Numbered from the stretch's first letter, positions 1 to 6,629 are shown. The stretch: 8,454 bases of DNA from Gemmataceae bacterium (GCA_026418875.1 JAOAAM010000511.1:1-8454); one strand, 5' to 3'. The notes: generated by a model from the sequence alone, not told the origin. Made by a program: numbers and translations.

Positions 1-11
1 ATAAGAGACAG
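1..11. other. Tn5/Nextera mosaic-end adapter remnant (non-genomic)
   Basis: The first 11 bases, ATAAGAGACAG, are identical to the last 11 bases of the 19-bp Tn5 mosaic end used in tagmentation libraries. They lie exactly at the window edge. They also break the reading frame's homology: the pseudouridine synthase reads Val-Glu-Lys-Thr up to base 12, and the family normally continues with Tyr, but the adapter bases would encode Leu-Ser-Leu. I take this as untrimmed adapter at a contig end, so genomic sequence starts at base 12. Confidence 0.88.
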
Positions 12-407
12 GGTTTTCTCGACGCCGTACCGCGGATGCATCAACCGGTACGCCAAGTCGCCGTCGTTGGTGAGTAGCAAAAGTCCTTCGCTGTTCTCGT
101 CGAGCCGTCCCACCGTGTAGACCCGCTGTTCCACTTGGGGCAGCAAGTCGATGGCGCGTGGGCGGCCCGCCGGGTCGTGATTCGTGCAAACGTAACCTTT
201 GGGCTTATTGGCGATCCAATACGTCGGTTTTTCCACCCGAATCGGCACGTCGTCCACGCAGATGCGTTGCTGCTGGGGATCGACTCGGAAGCCGAGTTCT
301 CGGATTTTCTGGCCATTCACGGAAACCCGGCCCGCGGCGATCAGTTCATCGCAGAATCGCCGGGAGCCGACTCCAGCGTGAGCCAAGACTTTGTTCAGAC
401 GCTCCAT
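12..407 (-). CDS. Pseudouridine synthase, RsuA/RluB/RluF family (3' part missing)
   Basis: This enzyme isomerises a specific uridine in ribosomal RNA to pseudouridine. The 132 genuine residues cover an N-terminal S4 RNA-binding domain (about 1-60; starts MERLNKVLAHAGVGSRR and has the GRVSVNG turn) and the start of the catalytic domain. WIANKPKGYVCT lies at 64-75. The family signature GRLDENSEGLLLLTNDG lies at 100-116, with the catalytic Asp at 103. ATG at 405-407 is chosen because the S4 domain begins directly there and no in-frame start lies close upstream; the ribosome site is weak. The gene is cut by the contig edge: bases 1-11 are adapter, so the rest of the catalytic domain is absent. 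Complete members are usually about 230-300 residues. RsuA (16S), RluB, RluE and RluF (23S) cannot be told apart from this part, though the S4 domain argues against RluE. It is divergent from the lipoprotein gene. Confidence 0.93.
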
Positions 408-483
408 GACACTCGCTTTCCCGACCGCCGCGATGGAAGGATGAGGCACGAGGGGTGCGGATTGGGGCCGATCGCCCCGCAAC

Positions 484-489
484 ATTGTA
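484..489 (-). promoter_or_regulatory. Possible -10 box for the pseudouridine synthase gene
   Basis: The minus strand reads TACAAT here, five of six matches to the sigma-70 -10 consensus, in an otherwise GC-rich region. It would place a transcript start near 477, about 70 bases before the ATG. An AT tract (complement of 501-506) lies upstream, but I see no good -35 hexamer at 16-18 bases. Confidence 0.3.
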
Positions 490-589
490 TTGGTCCGGAC
501 GAAAAAGATGGAATCTGGCGGTATCGGCGGGAATGGTCCGCCGAGTTTGACTCCTCGTTAAATCCCCCTCATCCTTCGTCGTTATCCGC

Positions 590-645
590 CCTGTCACGCC
601 GCGAGAAACCCCGTTTCGCGGCGTGAACCAGTTCGGCTTGACAGG
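590..645. repeat. Hairpin with nested outer inverted repeat
   Basis: Bases 594-604 (TCACGCCGCGA) are the exact reverse complement of 616-626, giving an 11-bp GC-rich stem with an 11-base loop. A second pair, CCTGTCA at 590-596 and TGACAGG at 639-645, is also exact and shares bases 594-596 with the first stem. The two can form one 15-base left arm paired across a 15-base bulge, or they can compete. No T tract follows, so a standard terminator is unlikely. The right outer arm overlaps a TTGACA -35 box, which suggests an operator or attenuation role; that is inference. Confidence 0.6.
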
Positions 646-665
646 GAGAGGTGGCAGGTTATGGT
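638..665 (+). promoter_or_regulatory. Candidate sigma-70 promoter for the lipoprotein gene
   Basis: TTGACA at 638-643 is a perfect -35 hexamer. After a 16-base spacer, TATGGT at 660-665 matches four of six -10 positions. The start would be near 672, giving a leader of roughly 84 bases before the ATG at 756. The -35 overlaps the right arm of the inverted repeat at 639-645, so a protein bound to that repeat could block it. Confidence 0.45.
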
Positions 666-740
666 CCGCCGACTGTTGGGCTAGGCGCCCCGTTCGACGG
701 TACGGGCAAAGGCAAGCCGGGGTGTCAACCTCGACGGATC

Positions 741-747
741 GAGGGGG
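741..747 (+). promoter_or_regulatory. Ribosome-binding site deciding the lipoprotein start
   Basis: GAGGGGG lies 8 bases before ATG 756. It supports that start over the upstream in-frame GTG at 651, whose extra 35 residues lack signal-peptide character and would bury the lipoprotein signal. Confidence 0.6.
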
Positions 748-755
748 TAACAGCG

Positions 756-1463
756 ATGCGCTCAAGGATGGAGCGGCGGACGGCTTGGCTGAGTTTCGGC
801 AGTTTGATTTGCCTTAGTGCCGTGGGATGCTGGAGCACCTCGTCGGGCTTGGCGGGGCGTGCCAATTCCCCGGCTCCGATGTGGCGGCCTCCCACCTCGG
901 GTCAAGCGAATGTTCGGCCCGGGACCGGCCCCGCCTCACCGTCGACGCCAAACAACCCGGCGGTGGCCACGAAGGGGGCGAATCCACCGGCGGCCTCGCC
1001 TCCTGCGTCACTACCGACTCGACCTGAAGGACCAGGTGCGAGTGCTCTCGACCGTGCCACGCTGAGCCAAGGGGCGATCGCGGCCGTCGAGCGGGGAAAC
1101 AACGCGAGTGCGGAGCCTCTGCCACCACCTGAGGGCGGCGGTTCGCGGGACCTGAAACCGATTGCCACCAACGCGAGTTCCTCGGTCGGCAAATCAAGCC
1201 AGGGAGTGCAGCCGGCGAGTCATGCCGCCACCGGGGAAAAGCTCCCGGATTTGGATCCGGTCCCCGTAACTCAGCCTACGGCGCAACCGACCGATCTGCC
1301 CGCCGTGGCCCCGATCTCGTACCAGGATATCCCGATCAAGAGGAATTGGCAGAAATCATCTCCGCCCGTGATGCCCGTCGACATGGACTTGCCGCCGCCG
1401 AATCCCAGTCCGAAGCTTCGAGGGGCCGAGCCAACCGCACCATTGTCGCCCCCACCACAGTGA
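756..1463 (+). CDS. Proline-rich lipoprotein of unknown function
   Basis: The product has 235 residues and I do not recognise a family. The N-terminus is a typical lipoprotein signal: basic residues at 2-8, a hydrophobic stretch at about 10-23, then Ala-Val-Gly-Cys with Cys25 as the likely lipidated residue. The rest is low-complexity sequence rich in Pro, Ala, Ser, Thr and Gly. It probably has little fold apart from a short helix-prone segment near residues 97-110. A more structured-looking tail near 183-200 (PISYQDIPIKRNWQK) precedes Pro runs such as LPPPNPSP, and the protein ends in PPPQ. The likely role is a surface-tethered spacer or envelope protein, by inference only. GAGGGGG at 741-747 and the signal peptide fix the start. 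It faces larB tail to tail with a 38-base gap and no visible terminator. Confidence 0.75.
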   Translation: MRSRMERRTAWLSFGSLICLSAVGCWSTSSGLAGRANSPAPMWRPPTSGQANVRPGTGPASPSTPNNPAVATKGANPPAASPPASLPTRPEGPGASALDRATLSQGAIAAVERGNNASAEPLPPPEGGGSRDLKPIATNASSSVGKSSQGVQPASHAATGEKLPDLDPVPVTQPTAQPTDLPAVAPISYQDIPIKRNWQKSSPPVMPVDMDLPPPNPSPKLRGAEPTAPLSPPPQ

Positions 1464-1501
1464 AGCGGTAGTCCCAAGGTGGCTAACGAAGGAAGCGGGG
1501 G

Positions 1502-2317
1502 TTATCTCTGGTTTCGATCCAAGTCGACTTGGTCGAATCCACCGGGCGATTCCCTCACCGAAATCTCACCCCAGCGTCGCGCGACGAGGGCGGCCAGATA
1601 ACCCGCCTTGAATCCCGCGTCGATATTTACGACCGCAACATTCGCAGAACAGGCGTTGAGCATGGTGAGCAGGGCCGCCAAGCCTCCGAAGGCCGTGCCG
1701 TAGCCAATGCTCGTGGGGACCGCGAACACGGGGCAGGGGACCAAGCCGCCGACGACACTGGGCAGGGCACCATCCATCCCAGCCACGACGACGACGGCGT
1801 CCGCCGACTCGAAGCGGTCTCGTTGCCGAAGCAGCCGGTGCAGCCCCGCAACGCCGACATCGACAATCAGGTCGGCAGTCGATCCCAAGGCCCGGACGGT
1901 AACGAGCGCCTCCCGCGCCACGGGAAGATCACCTGTTCCCGCGGTGATGATGGCGACTTTGCCGACCGGGTCTGACGTCGGCCCGACCTGTAACCAGAAC
2001 GTCCGGGCCAGGCGATCCTGCTCCGCCTCGGGAAAAACTGAGGCTAGATGCACGGCTTGCTCGTCACTGACCCGAGTGGCCAGGCAAGACTGACCCGCGT
2101 CGAGCAGCCGCCGGGCGACCCCCTCGATCCACTCCGGCGTTTTACCGCTGCACAAAATCACCTCGGGAAAGCCACACCGGCGGCGGCGGTCGAGGTCGAC
2201 CGTGGCGTAGGCCAATTCGGCGGCCGACTCGCGCGTCAACAATCGCACCGCGCCGTCCACCGGCAGTGTTCCGACACGCACTTGTTCCAGGATCTGTCGT
2301 AGATCTTCGGGGTCCAT
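1502..2317 (-). CDS. larB: LarB, nickel-pincer cofactor biosynthesis carboxylase
   Basis: LarB carboxylates nicotinic acid adenine dinucleotide at pyridine C5 and hydrolyses the phosphoanhydride, giving the dicarboxylate mononucleotide used by LarE and LarC to build the nickel-pincer cofactor of lactate racemase-type enzymes. The product has 271 residues, close to the family norm. An N-terminal helical part is followed by PEVILCSGKTPEWI (51-64). The AIR-carboxylase-like domain has IITAGTGDLPVAREA (123-137), VAGMDGALPSVVGGL (178-192), CPVFAVPTSIGYG (195-207) and MLNACS (219-224). I equate Cys223 with the cysteine that forms the covalent adduct in known LarB. The usual NIDNGFGAG segment reads NIDAGFKAG here (231-239). 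ATG 2315-2317 matches the family N-terminus; a TTG ten codons earlier adds only a polar tail. No larC, larE or racemase gene is in the window. Confidence 0.93.
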   Translation of the reverse strand: MDPEDLRQILEQVRVGTLPVDGAVRLLTRESAAELAYATVDLDRRRRCGFPEVILCSGKTPEWIEGVARRLLDAGQSCLATRVSDEQAVHLASVFPEAEQDRLARTFWLQVGPTSDPVGKVAIITAGTGDLPVAREALVTVRALGSTADLIVDVGVAGLHRLLRQRDRFESADAVVVVAGMDGALPSVVGGLVPCPVFAVPTSIGYGTAFGGLAALLTMLNACSANVAVVNIDAGFKAGYLAALVARRWGEISVRESPGGFDQVDLDRNQR

Positions 2318-2352
2318 CGGCTCTCTTCGGGTTCGAGAGGGTGACAAGGCTG

Positions 2353-2381
2353 AATCTAACTTTCGACACGGACTTCAACAA
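2353..2381 (-). promoter_or_regulatory. Candidate larB promoter with overlapping palindrome
   Basis: On the minus strand, TTGTTG (2376-2381) and TAGATT (2353-2358) are separated by exactly 17 bases. They match the sigma-70 hexamers at three and four of six positions. The start would be near 2346, about 29 bases before the larB ATG. The -35 overlaps a perfect palindrome, AACAATTGTT at 2377-2386, and a second short inverted repeat (AGAAA/TTTCT) lies at about 2395-2406. The region is markedly AT-rich against its surroundings, as expected for a control region shared with the divergent gene at 2519. Confidence 0.35.
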
Positions 2382-2506
2382 TTGTTCGAGTCGAGAAATT
2401 TTTCTGAAGTGCAGCACCGCGACGACCGATGTCATCGATACAACCGGGGAGTCGGTCCAGGCTGCGCGAGCGTGGCATCCGTGGAGCCGGTGAGCGCGGC
2501 AGGTTC

Positions 2507-2512
2507 GGGGGA
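2507..2512 (+). promoter_or_regulatory. Ribosome-binding site deciding the start at 2519
   Basis: GGGGGA sits 6 bases before ATG 2519. This favours 2519 over the in-frame ATG at 2429, which would add 30 mostly Arg/Gly-rich residues. Confidence 0.5.
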
Positions 2513-2518
2513 ACTGTG

Positions 2519-4048
2519 ATGAACGGCGCGACGATGCTCGTAGCGGGTTGGATGGCGTGCGTCGGGACCTTGCCGCCGGACGTTGTCCCCATGAAGGATC
2601 GAGCGATCCAAATTCCGATCGTGCTGAATCGCCCGCAACAGATCCGCGAGTTGCTCCTGTTCGTCTCGAGTGATCAGGGCCGAACCTGGCAACAAGTCGC
2701 CGTTGCTCGTCCGGACCAGCAATTCTTCCCATTCACGGCTCGTGAAGACGGCTTGTTCTGGTTCCAAGTAGTCACGATCGACCACCGGAACGAGCGTGAA
2801 CCTTCGGATTTGAATCAGTTGAAGCCCGCGTTGGCGATCCTCGTGGACACGCAACCGCCCCTGTTGCGAATCACCTCCGCGGAGAAATTGGCAGAGGAAG
2901 TCGCCGTGACCTGGCAACTTCAGGAGGCGAACCCGGAAATCGAGAGCCTGCGGCTGGAGCATCGCCCCGCGGGGGATCCTGCGGCGGCGTGGGTTCCGGT
3001 GCAGATTACGCCCATGGTGGCTGGACAGGCACGATTTCGACCGGCGTTTCCCGGGCCTATCCAGGTTCGCATGACGGTGCAGGACGTGGCGGGCAATATG
3101 GGGCAGGCTTCGCAAACGATCGGCACGGTCGGGGCAAACGCGATGCAGGTAGCCAACGTGCCGGCCCCACCACCGACTCCCGTGGCCGACCCCGTCCTGC
3201 CGAACGAGCCGGTGTTGCCGCCACCGCCGGTCCGCGGGGCGGAAAGCGCTCCGTTCCAACCGCCATCGCGCGAGTTGCAGCCGGCGTATCGTCCCGAGCC
3301 GTCGCCGCCGGTCGCCGCATCCCGACCGGACCCCTCGCCCACAGGAATCACGCCGGTGGCCACCAACTCTCCGGCGAGCAGCACCCAACTTCCACGACCC
3401 GAACTGCGAAACACCCAGTTGATCAACAGTACGCAAATCAGCTTGGAGTACGAGGTCCCGCGCGTCGGCCCTTCGGGCTTGCGAAGCGTCCGGTTGTACA
3501 TGACGCGGGACGACGGCCGAAGCTGGGAGGAACTCGCCGACGACCCCGACTTGCAATCGCCGATCCAAGCTAACTTGCCCGGCGAGGGGCTGTACGGTTT
3601 TCGCCTGGTTGTCGAGAGCGGTGCCGGGTTGAGCAAAGGAATGCCGATGCCCGGGGACGCACCCGAGCTTCGTGTCGAAGTCGATTTGACTCCACCGTAC
3701 CTCGAACTGTTTGCCCCGTTGCCTGATCCGAAAGAGCGTGAAACTTTGGTCCTCCGCTGGAGCGCGGCGGATAAAAACCTGGCTCCCTCTCCGATCATGC
3801 TGGAGTGGGCGACGAGCAAGACCGGCCCGTGGGTGTCCATCACGCCGCAGCCAATCGCCAACAGTGGCAGCCACACTTGGAAGCTGAACCAACGTTTGCC
3901 CTACCGTGTTTACCTGCGCGTCACCGCCCGGGACTTGGCAGGGAATATCGGTGAGGTGATCTCGCCCGAGCCTCAGCTGATCGACTTGACAAAGCCCGAG
4001 GGGCACCTCATCGGCATCAAGAGTGCCTCGGTGCCCATTAAGCCGTAA
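2519..4048 (+). CDS. Secreted-type protein with two duplicated double beta-sandwich units
   Basis: The product has 509 residues and I do not recognise a named family. The N-terminus (about 4-18) is hydrophobic but lacks basic residues, so export is likely but not certain. Two homologous units follow, about 28-200 and 302-495, joined by a Pro-rich linker. Each unit opens with a module containing D-x-G-R-[TS]-W (ending at Trp57 and Trp336), then D-G-L-F or E-G-L-Y, closing at D-x-x-P-P (Asp110 and Asp389). Each then has a second module ending in D-[VL]-A-G-N-[MI]-G (Asp189 and Asp472). The Trp-to-Asp distance is 53 residues in both. These patterns resemble Ig-like or fibronectin-III-like beta-sandwich repeats of extracellular proteins. 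Binding or structural work at the cell surface is a reasonable inference; no catalytic motif is visible. It is divergent from larB. An alternative start at 2429 would give 539 residues. Confidence 0.8.
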   Translation: MNGATMLVAGWMACVGTLPPDVVPMKDRAIQIPIVLNRPQQIRELLLFVSSDQGRTWQQVAVARPDQQFFPFTAREDGLFWFQVVTIDHRNEREPSDLNQLKPALAILVDTQPPLLRITSAEKLAEEVAVTWQLQEANPEIESLRLEHRPAGDPAAAWVPVQITPMVAGQARFRPAFPGPIQVRMTVQDVAGNMGQASQTIGTVGANAMQVANVPAPPPTPVADPVLPNEPVLPPPPVRGAESAPFQPPSRELQPAYRPEPSPPVAASRPDPSPTGITPVATNSPASSTQLPRPELRNTQLINSTQISLEYEVPRVGPSGLRSVRLYMTRDDGRSWEELADDPDLQSPIQANLPGEGLYGFRLVVESGAGLSKGMPMPGDAPELRVEVDLTPPYLELFAPLPDPKERETLVLRWSAADKNLAPSPIMLEWATSKTGPWVSITPQPIANSGSHTWKLNQRLPYRVYLRVTARDLAGNIGEVISPEPQLIDLTKPEGHLIGIKSASVPIKP

Positions 4049-4114
4049 TCAAGAGCGAAACGGGGCGGGGAATGGGCAAGGCAGCGGCATCACCCACCTT
4101 CGCCCCAGCGGTTT

Positions 4115-4120
4115 TATACT
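4115..4120 (+). promoter_or_regulatory. Possible -10 box for the FHA-GGDEF gene
   Basis: TATACT matches the sigma-70 -10 at five of six positions and stands out in a GC-rich gap. A start near 4127 would leave a leader of about 60 bases. No recognisable -35 lies 16-18 bases upstream, so activator dependence or another sigma factor is possible. Confidence 0.35.
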
Positions 4121-4186
4121 AGACTAGCGACAAGACCCTTGCCGTCTCGCTTGGGTTGCCAGACTGGGGTTGCGGTACGCCAGGCC

Positions 4187-5077
4187 ATGTCGGAGAAACC
4201 GCTCACCGAAACTTGGGTTGCCCCCCTCCGCCGGGCGGCCGTCAAGGATACCCCAGCCTACCTCGTCCATATTTACCCCGTGGGTGCCATGATGGGCACT
4301 CGCTACGTCCTCAAGGACAAGCCCCTTCTGATCGGACGAGAACACGACTGTAACGTGTGCATCCCGGAGCACTCTGTTTCTCGGCGTCATGCCCGAGTGG
4401 AGATGACGCCTGAGGGAGTCGTCGTCACCGACTTGGGGAGCACCAACGGCACGTTCGTCAACGATGAGCCAGTTCGTGGCCCCACCCGACTTGCAGATGG
4501 GGATTACCTGCGTGTCGGCAACTGCATTTTTCGCTTTCTCGCAGGCGGCAACGTCGAGGCGGAATACCATGAGGAGATTTACCGACTCACGATCATCGAC
4601 GCCCTGACCCAGGCTCACAACCGTCGCGCCCTGCTCGAGTTTTTGGATCGCGAGTTGGTCCGGTCGCAGCGGCATGGACGTCCTGTCGCCCTCGCCCTCT
4701 TGGACATCGATCATTTCAAGTCGATCAACGACCAGTTCGGCCATCTGGCTGGTGATTTTGCCCTGCGCGAGCTGGCCCAGTTGATCCGATCGGTGGTCCG
4801 TCGTGAGGATTTGTTTGCCCGCTACGGCGGGGAAGAGTTTGCCTTGGTGCTGGTCGAGACCGGCCTGCCCCAAGCGGCCGAGGTGGCCGAAAGGATCCGC
4901 CGAACGATCGAAGGTCACGTCTTCCGGTACGAGGAATCGGAGTTTCGATTAACGGTCAGCATTGGCGTGGCGGCGACACCCGGCGGAGAAGAACTCACCA
5001 CCACGGAGATGATCCGCCGGGCGGACGAAAAACTTTACCAGGCCAAACACTCCGGGCGAAACCGCGTTCAGGCCTGA
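4187..5077 (+). CDS. FHA-GGDEF diguanylate cyclase
   Basis: This protein probably makes cyclic di-GMP from two GTP under control of a phosphothreonine-binding FHA domain. The product has 296 residues with no membrane segment, so it is likely cytoplasmic. The FHA domain (about 25-118) shows IGREHDCNVCIPE at 49-61, SVSRRHARVE at 63-72, and DLGSTNGTFVND at 82-93; Arg51, Ser65, Arg66, His68 and Asn87 are the usual phosphopeptide-site or fold residues. The GGDEF domain (about 133-296) has LDIDHFKSIND (172-182) with metal- and substrate-binding Asp173 and Asn181, then Asp190. The active-site loop is RYGGEEF (212-218). The product-inhibition site RxxD (RRED, 205-208) is intact and correctly spaced, so both synthesis and feedback control look preserved. 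ATG 4187 is chosen over TTG 4139; its ribosome site is weak (CAGG). miaB follows 70 bases downstream on the same strand. Confidence 0.93.
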   Translation: MSEKPLTETWVAPLRRAAVKDTPAYLVHIYPVGAMMGTRYVLKDKPLLIGREHDCNVCIPEHSVSRRHARVEMTPEGVVVTDLGSTNGTFVNDEPVRGPTRLADGDYLRVGNCIFRFLAGGNVEAEYHEEIYRLTIIDALTQAHNRRALLEFLDRELVRSQRHGRPVALALLDIDHFKSINDQFGHLAGDFALRELAQLIRSVVRREDLFARYGGEEFALVLVETGLPQAAEVAERIRRTIEGHVFRYEESEFRLTVSIGVAATPGGEELTTTEMIRRADEKLYQAKHSGRNRVQA

Positions 5078-5147
5078 TGCCGAAGCCATCCCATGACATC
5101 CTCGCCCCCCGTTTCCCCATCGACCCAACGTCGAGTAAAATCAGGGC

Positions 5148-6629
5148 ATGGCGAAGAAACTTTACATCGAAACGGTTGGCTGTCAGATGAACGTGTTGGA
5201 CAGCGAGCTGGTTGTCGGCTCGTTGCGCCAGTTGGGTTATTCCCTGACGACCAGCCTCCGTGATGCGGACGTCATCCTGTTCAACACATGCTCGGTTCGT
5301 CAGCATGCCGAGGACAAAATCTACTCCGCACTCGGTCGCTTGCGGGGTTTCAAAGCTCGGCACCCGCACCGGATCATCGGCGTGCTAGGGTGTATGGCGC
5401 AGAAGGATCAGGAATTGATTCGTCGGCGGGCACCCCACGTGGACATCGTCTGTGGTCCCGGGCAGCTACGGCTCTTGCCAGACCTGATCGCCCAAGTCGA
5501 GGCCACGGGCGAACATCAAATGGCGGTCAGCCTCGGCCGAGCTGAGGCCTCCCGGCCCGAAGTGACGGAAAGTTTCGAAAGCTACGATCCGCTCCGCGAG
5601 CCGGGCATGCGCCCCTCGCCGTTTCAAGCATATGTCCGCACTCAGTTCGGCTGCGACAAATTTTGCACCTATTGCATTGTGCCCTCCGTCCGTGGACCGG
5701 AACAGAGCCGTCCGCCCGAACACATCCTCGCCGAAGTCCGACAACTGGCAGACCAAGGTTGCGTCGAAATTACGCTCGTTGGCCAGACCGTGAATAGCTA
5801 CCGTTTCGTCCACGGCGATGGTCGGGTCACACGATTGAGCGATCTGCTCGAGAGAATCAGCAGCGTCGCGGGAATCCAGCGAATCAAGTTCATCACGAAC
5901 TTTCCCCGGGACATGTCGGACGACTTGCTCGACGCGCTGCGAGATCTGCCCAAGGTGAGCAAATACCTGCACGTACCCGCTCAGCACGGCGACAACAATG
6001 TACTTAAACGCATGAAGAGGATGTACACGGTCGAGTTCTACCGCGAAATGTTGGCCCGATGCCGAGAGAAGGTGCCTGAAGTCGCGGTCAGTAGCGATTT
6101 CATCGTTGGATTTTGCGGTGAGACGGAGGAAGAGTTCGAACGCTGTGTGGACTTGGTCCGGGAAAGCGGATTCAAGAACAGCTTCATCTTCAAGTACAGT
6201 GCTCGTCCGGGGACCAAGGCCGACGAACTGTACCCCGACGATGTCCCGGAGGAAGTGAAGAAGCGCCGGAACAACGACCTCCTCGCGGCGCAAAATGCGG
6301 AGAGCTTGAAGGATCACCGTCGCTTAATTGGCCGGACCTTTTCGGTCCTTGTCGAGGGGCCGAGCAAGATCGCGGTGAAACGCCCATCTCCGGCGGGGCC
6401 GATGCAACTGACCGGGCGAACCTGGACCGATCATATCGTCGTGTTCGCGGGGAACGAGCGATGGATCGGTCGCTTCGTCGACGTCCATATCGATGACGCC
6501 TCGGCCTTGACGCTCTTTGGCAGCCTTGCCACCTCCGAGGAAATCGGCGTATCCGATGCAATCATCTGCCCCACCGCGATGCACGATTCCTCGCCTGTGA
6601 ACCGCCGGATCGGACTGCCCGTGGTGTGA
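5148..6629 (+). CDS. miaB: tRNA-2-methylthio-N6-dimethylallyladenosine synthase MiaB
   Basis: MiaB is a radical-SAM enzyme with two iron-sulfur clusters. It adds a methylthio group to N6-isopentenyladenosine at position 37 of tRNAs that read UNN codons. The product has 493 residues. The N-terminal UPF0004 domain carries the auxiliary-cluster cysteines Cys12 (ETVGCQMN), Cys48 (FNTCSVR) and Cys82 (VLGCMAQ). The radical-SAM domain has the CxxxCxxC motif at Cys169, Cys173 and Cys176 (GCDKFCTYC). Further family blocks include LVGQTVNSY, HVPAQHGDNNVLKRMKR and SSDFIVGFCGETEEEF. A TRAM RNA-binding domain follows (about 390-460). About 30 residues beyond TRAM make it slightly longer than many homologues. 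MiaB is preferred over RimO or MtaB because of the GCQMN start and overall blocks. ATG 5148 fits the family N-terminus, with AGGG immediately upstream. It may be co-transcribed with the FHA-GGDEF gene. Confidence 0.96.
   Translation: MAKKLYIETVGCQMNVLDSELVVGSLRQLGYSLTTSLRDADVILFNTCSVRQHAEDKIYSALGRLRGFKARHPHRIIGVLGCMAQKDQELIRRRAPHVDIVCGPGQLRLLPDLIAQVEATGEHQMAVSLGRAEASRPEVTESFESYDPLREPGMRPSPFQAYVRTQFGCDKFCTYCIVPSVRGPEQSRPPEHILAEVRQLADQGCVEITLVGQTVNSYRFVHGDGRVTRLSDLLERISSVAGIQRIKFITNFPRDMSDDLLDALRDLPKVSKYLHVPAQHGDNNVLKRMKRMYTVEFYREMLARCREKVPEVAVSSDFIVGFCGETEEEFERCVDLVRESGFKNSFIFKYSARPGTKADELYPDDVPEEVKKRRNNDLLAAQNAESLKDHRRLIGRTFSVLVEGPSKIAVKRPSPAGPMQLTGRTWTDHIVVFAGNERWIGRFVDVHIDDASALTLFGSLATSEEIGVSDAIICPTAMHDSSPVNRRIGLPVV

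Larger units (their letters stand above)
408..755. other. Divergent intergenic region, no gene seen
   Basis: This 348-base stretch separates two head-to-head genes. I find no convincing coding sequence in it. An open frame crosses it on the plus strand but is an extension of a frame antisense to the pseudouridine synthase. It holds a candidate -10 for the minus-strand gene (484-489), a strong hairpin (590-645), a candidate sigma-70 promoter (638-665) and the lipoprotein ribosome-binding site (741-747). A short GGGGC/GCCCC inverted repeat lies at about 465-479. Confidence 0.7.

Noticed and set aside
135..626. A 163-codon plus-strand frame running from inside the pseudouridine synthase into the intergenic region
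   Set aside because: It is antisense to a clear pseudouridine synthase and has no domain features. Its end falls inside the hairpin at 594-626.
2432..4006. A 524-codon open frame on the minus strand
   Set aside because: It lies fully antisense to the beta-sandwich gene, has Arg/Gly/Ala-rich sequence with no recognisable domain or signal, and long antisense frames are common in GC-rich coding DNA. The plus-strand frame has coherent repeated motifs.
4062..4106. GGGGCG/CGCCCC inverted repeat after the beta-sandwich gene as a terminator
   Set aside because: It has a 6-bp stem with a loop of more than 30 bases and no following T tract positioned as in an intrinsic terminator.
5136..5141. TAAAAT just upstream of miaB as a -10 box
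   Set aside because: It lies only 7 bases before the start codon, which would leave essentially no leader, and no -35 is visible. Read-through from the FHA-GGDEF gene is as likely.
5466..6317. A 283-codon minus-strand frame
   Set aside because: It is antisense to miaB, whose cluster cysteines and family blocks are unmistakable on the plus strand.
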